This document shows, one piece after another, positions 6,399-8,049 of a DNA stretch of 8,049 bases. Position 1 is the stretch's first letter. Every line of letters starts with the position of its first letter. The stretch is from Candidatus Zixiibacteriota bacterium (GTDB lineage: Bacteria > Zixibacteria > MSB-5A5 > CAIYYT01): contig JAGLUH010000411.1 of assembly GCA_023134875.1 (NCBI GenBank), positions 1 to 8,049 on the forward strand, read 5' to 3'. The notes below the pieces were generated by a model. It was not told the DNA's origin. It saw only the letters and a list, made by a program, of their open reading frames with translations, and did no database searches. The translations under genes and the position numbers were made by a program.

Positions 6399-7613
6399 TC
6401 AGTAGATAATCTTTCCCTTGGGGCTGATCAATTGCCGGAATTGAGAGATTATCTGTTGATCTGAGAATCTCTTCGCGGCGGATTCGCACCCTGCGGCGGC
6501 AAGGCGCCGGCGGAGCTGTTCATCAGTTAAGAGCATTTTCAATGCCCGATACAACGAATCAACACTTCCCGGTTCGATGAGTAACCCGTCCGTACCGTCT
6601 TCGGAGATAATGTCGGTTATTCCTCCCGACCTTGCGCCAACTGCCACGCAGCCGCAAAGCATCGCCTCCACCAGCATCAGGCCAAAACCCTCATGTTCGG
6701 AGGCCAGCACCGCAATCGCCGACCGGCGGTAGCGCTCGGCCAAATCGACCTGAGTGAGAGGCGAATGGAGATGCACCTGCTGCTGAAGGCTGAGTTGCCG
6801 AATCAGATTATTCAACGTTTGCCGCTCCGGCCCGTCGCCGTACAGATCAAGCTGGCACGAGATACCCTCGTTGGTGAGTCTGGCTACAGCACGTAGGAGA
6901 AGATCAACATGTTTCTGCTTAGTAAAACGAGATGCCGAGATGATAGTATTCGGCGCCCGCTCGATATCCGGATCATAATAGAAGGCCTCTCGTTTGACTG
7001 GTAGCGGTGCAATGATAATTTTGTCTTCAAGCTCATTCCCCTGAACACCAATCGCATCAATCAATTGTCGCTTCAGGAAATGCGAAACTACCGTAATCCT
7101 ATCGGCAGTGGAGAATACGCGGCGGGCAAGGGGGCGCAGCCAGCGGAATCTATTCAAGAGGAAAATGTCGGTACCATGACAGGTGATAACTAAAGGGATA
7201 GGGTAGGTAAATCTGGCTTTGTATCCGACCCAGCCAGCGGGAATCCACCAGTGTGCCCACAATACATCGGGAGCGAGCCTCCCGGCTAACTGAATTGCCT
7301 TACACCGAAATGCTTGCAGAAAACGCCAGGTGGTGAGAGGTTTTTTAAGTGCTCGAAGATGCATATTTCCCCGGTACGCCAAGACTTCGTTATCCTCCCG
7401 GCCATAGCGGAAGCGATGTACCCGCAGGTTGTTGAATATATCTTCCTCTTTGAGTCCTCTGTCGTGCGGCACCAGAAAATCGAGGTCTACATGCGCCGCC
7501 AGCTTGGTAAACAATGGTTGGAAACCGATGCCGGAAATGTCAGTGGGAAAACGGGGAAAATTATGGATGAGAACCAGCGCTTTGCTATGTTTCTCTCTCA
7601 GGTTCTTTTCCAT
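6399..7613 (-). CDS. GT4 family glycosyltransferase
   Basis: A 404-residue GT-B fold retaining glycosyltransferase of family 4, which moves a sugar from a nucleotide donor onto a glycan or glycolipid acceptor at the cytoplasmic side. The N-terminal acceptor domain includes a glycine-bearing loop, DISGIGFQPLF (25-35), LWAHWWIPAGW (118-128) and the ITCHGTDIF segment (143-151). The C-terminal donor domain includes ISASRFTKQKHVDLLLRA (225-242), DLYGDGPE (256-263) and the EX7E motif with E308 and E316 in SEHEGFGLMLVEAM (305-318). SGGITDII (329-336) and GLLIEPGS (343-350) are also typical. Length is normal for the family. The start ATG at 7611-7613 has no strong ribosome site, but no better in-frame start lies close upstream. 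It is convergent with the plus-strand glycan genes, so it needs its own promoter while probably serving the same pathway. Confidence 0.9.
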   Translation of the reverse strand: MEKNLREKHSKALVLIHNFPRFPTDISGIGFQPLFTKLAAHVDLDFLVPHDRGLKEEDIFNNLRVHRFRYGREDNEVLAYRGNMHLRALKKPLTTWRFLQAFRCKAIQLAGRLAPDVLWAHWWIPAGWVGYKARFTYPIPLVITCHGTDIFLLNRFRWLRPLARRVFSTADRITVVSHFLKRQLIDAIGVQGNELEDKIIIAPLPVKREAFYYDPDIERAPNTIISASRFTKQKHVDLLLRAVARLTNEGISCQLDLYGDGPERQTLNNLIRQLSLQQQVHLHSPLTQVDLAERYRRSAIAVLASEHEGFGLMLVEAMLCGCVAVGARSGGITDIISEDGTDGLLIEPGSVDSLYRALKMLLTDEQLRRRLAAAGCESAAKRFSDQQIISQFRQLISPKGKIIY

Positions 7614-7667
7614 TGGTAAAAAATCGCTCTCATTACGGTACTAATGTCACCGTTCTTTTCAACTATC

Positions 7668-7695
7668 AGAGTAGCTGTTCACTGCTATTAGTCAA
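7668..7695 (-). promoter_or_regulatory. Possible sigma-70-like promoter for the GT4 gene
   Basis: On the minus strand, TTGACT (7695-7690) matches five of six bases of the -35 consensus. TACTCT (7673-7668) follows after 16 bases but matches only three of six of the -10 consensus. The predicted start would leave a leader of roughly 45 bases before the ATG. The -10 is weak, so this is tentative. Confidence 0.25.
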
Positions 7696-7715
7696 GCAGA
7701 TTGTGAGGAGAACCA

Positions 7716-7732
7716 AAAGGGCTTGCCCCTTT
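7716..7732. terminator. Weak hairpin, possible terminator after pyrC
   Basis: AAAGGG (7716-7721) pairs with CCCTTT (7727-7732) across a five-base loop. Read on the minus strand, downstream of the dihydroorotase stop, the stem ends CCCTTTTGGTTCT. This gives a short, interrupted T-run, so it could be a weak intrinsic terminator for that gene. The six-pair stem is short, and the T-run is poor. Confidence 0.3.
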
Positions 7733-7742
7733 CAGCGCGAAT

Positions 7743-7769
7743 GTCGAAAATGCAGGACTTTCGACCTGC
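7743..7769. repeat. Overlapping alternative hairpins
   Basis: GTCGAAA (7743-7749) pairs perfectly with TTTCGAC (7759-7765) across a nine-base loop. Inside the loop begins a second arm, GCAGG (7752-7756), which pairs with CCTGC (7765-7769). The two stems share base 7765 and interleave, so they cannot form together as simple hairpins. The sequence could be a dispersed extragenic palindrome or a structured untranslated region of pyrC. Confidence 0.45.
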
Positions 7770-7813
7770 CAACTGCATGGAAGCCGCACAGCTTATGTTC
7801 GCAAGACAGCCTT

Positions 7814-8049
7814 TCAGGCAGAGTAGCTAATCTGACCGCCGACTATCGTATATTTCACCCTGCCATGAAGTTTCCAACCCTCGAACGGCGAGTTGAGCGA
7901 ACGTGATTTGAATCTGTCAACCCGCACCGTCCAGGACGCTTTCGGATCGATGATCGTGATATCAGCGACACCACCCGCCCGCAAATCGCCGCCGGGGATT
8001 TTAAGAATCTGCGCCGGATGATATGAGAGTTTGCGGGCCACATCATTCC
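7814..8049 (-). CDS. pyrC: Dihydroorotase, C-terminal part (runs off right edge)
   Basis: This is the C-terminal end of a class I dihydroorotase, the zinc enzyme that interconverts N-carbamoyl-aspartate and dihydroorotate in pyrimidine synthesis. About 77 codons are inside the window and the start lies beyond 8049. Recognisable family signatures are KLSYHPAQIL (NPA-like helix), IPGGDLRAGGVADITIIDP, a SWTVRVDRFKSRS stretch, the NSPFEGWKL motif and the closing GRVKYTIVGGQISY. The amidohydrolase metal ligands would be in the missing part. The frame is continuous to the window edge, and a GTG near 8041 is an internal Val codon, not the start. Stop TGA is at 7816-7814. Its presence marks the boundary between the glycan cluster and housekeeping sequence. 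The class is clear; an inactive dihydroorotase-like partner of the complex cannot be excluded from this part alone. Confidence 0.87.
   Translation of the reverse strand, partial: NDVARKLSYHPAQILKIPGGDLRAGGVADITIIDPKASWTVRVDRFKSRSLNSPFEGWKLHGRVKYTIVGGQISYSA

Noticed and set aside
7613..7906. 97-codon plus-strand ORF across the spacer and the end of pyrC
   Set aside because: It overlaps the clear dihydroorotase C-terminus on the other strand and has no family similarity or ribosome site.
7855..8046. 63-codon minus-strand ORF starting with two Met codons at the right edge
   Set aside because: It is an alternate frame of the dihydroorotase gene. The other minus frame encodes the conserved NSPFEGW and IIDP motifs and is the real one.

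Overview
The window looks like a chromosomal segment of a bacterium carrying a surface-glycan (exopolysaccharide, O-antigen or glycolipid) locus. Base composition is moderate, the genes are tightly packed with short gaps or overlaps, and several types of imperfect palindromic repeat sit in the non-coding ends. No gene here fixes the taxonomy. The mix of bacterial-type glycosyltransferases, long membrane proteins and GTCATTGCGAG-like dispersed repeats would fit an uncultivated Gram-negative lineage (Zixibacteria-like or deltaproteobacteria-like), but that is a guess.

Layout. Positions 1-578 hold no convincing gene. They hold a 153-bp imperfect inverted-repeat element (218-370) flanked by three smaller palindromic or repeat fragments. 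From 579 to 6339 five genes lie on the plus strand: a GT-C fold (GT39/PMT-like) membrane glycosyltransferase with a TPR-like soluble tail; a GT2 polyprenyl-phosphate-sugar-synthase-like glycosyltransferase with two C-terminal membrane segments; a polysaccharide-deacetylase-like (CE4/NodB-like) protein; a FemAB/GNAT-like acyl- or aminoacyltransferase; and a left-handed beta-helix O-acetyltransferase. Gaps are 4 bp (genes 1-2), about 110 bp (2-3), an 11-bp overlap (3-4) and 8 bp (4-5), so genes 1-2 and 3-5 look like translationally linked pairs or trios within one probable operon. A convergent GT4 glycosyltransferase follows on the minus strand (6399-7613). After a 200-bp spacer with hairpins, the right edge carries the C-terminal end of dihydroorotase (pyrC, minus strand), where housekeeping sequence begins.

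How the genes may work together (inference). The GT2 enzyme could charge a lipid carrier with a sugar on the cytoplasmic face. The GT-C protein would use such a lipid-linked sugar on the outer face. The GT4 enzyme would extend the glycan from a nucleotide sugar. The deacetylase-like, FemAB-like and hexapeptide proteins would decorate it: possibly freeing an amine, acylating or aminoacylating it, and O-acetylating hydroxyls. No flippase, polymerase, chain-length or export gene is in the window, so the locus probably continues elsewhere or uses unlinked export.

I see no tRNA, rRNA, CRISPR array, transposase, phage gene or defence system. The most interesting points are the three-gene decoration module, the TPR-tailed GT-C protein, the atypical metal-site residues in the deacetylase-like protein, the odd sequence between genes 2 and 3, and the repeat cluster at the left edge.
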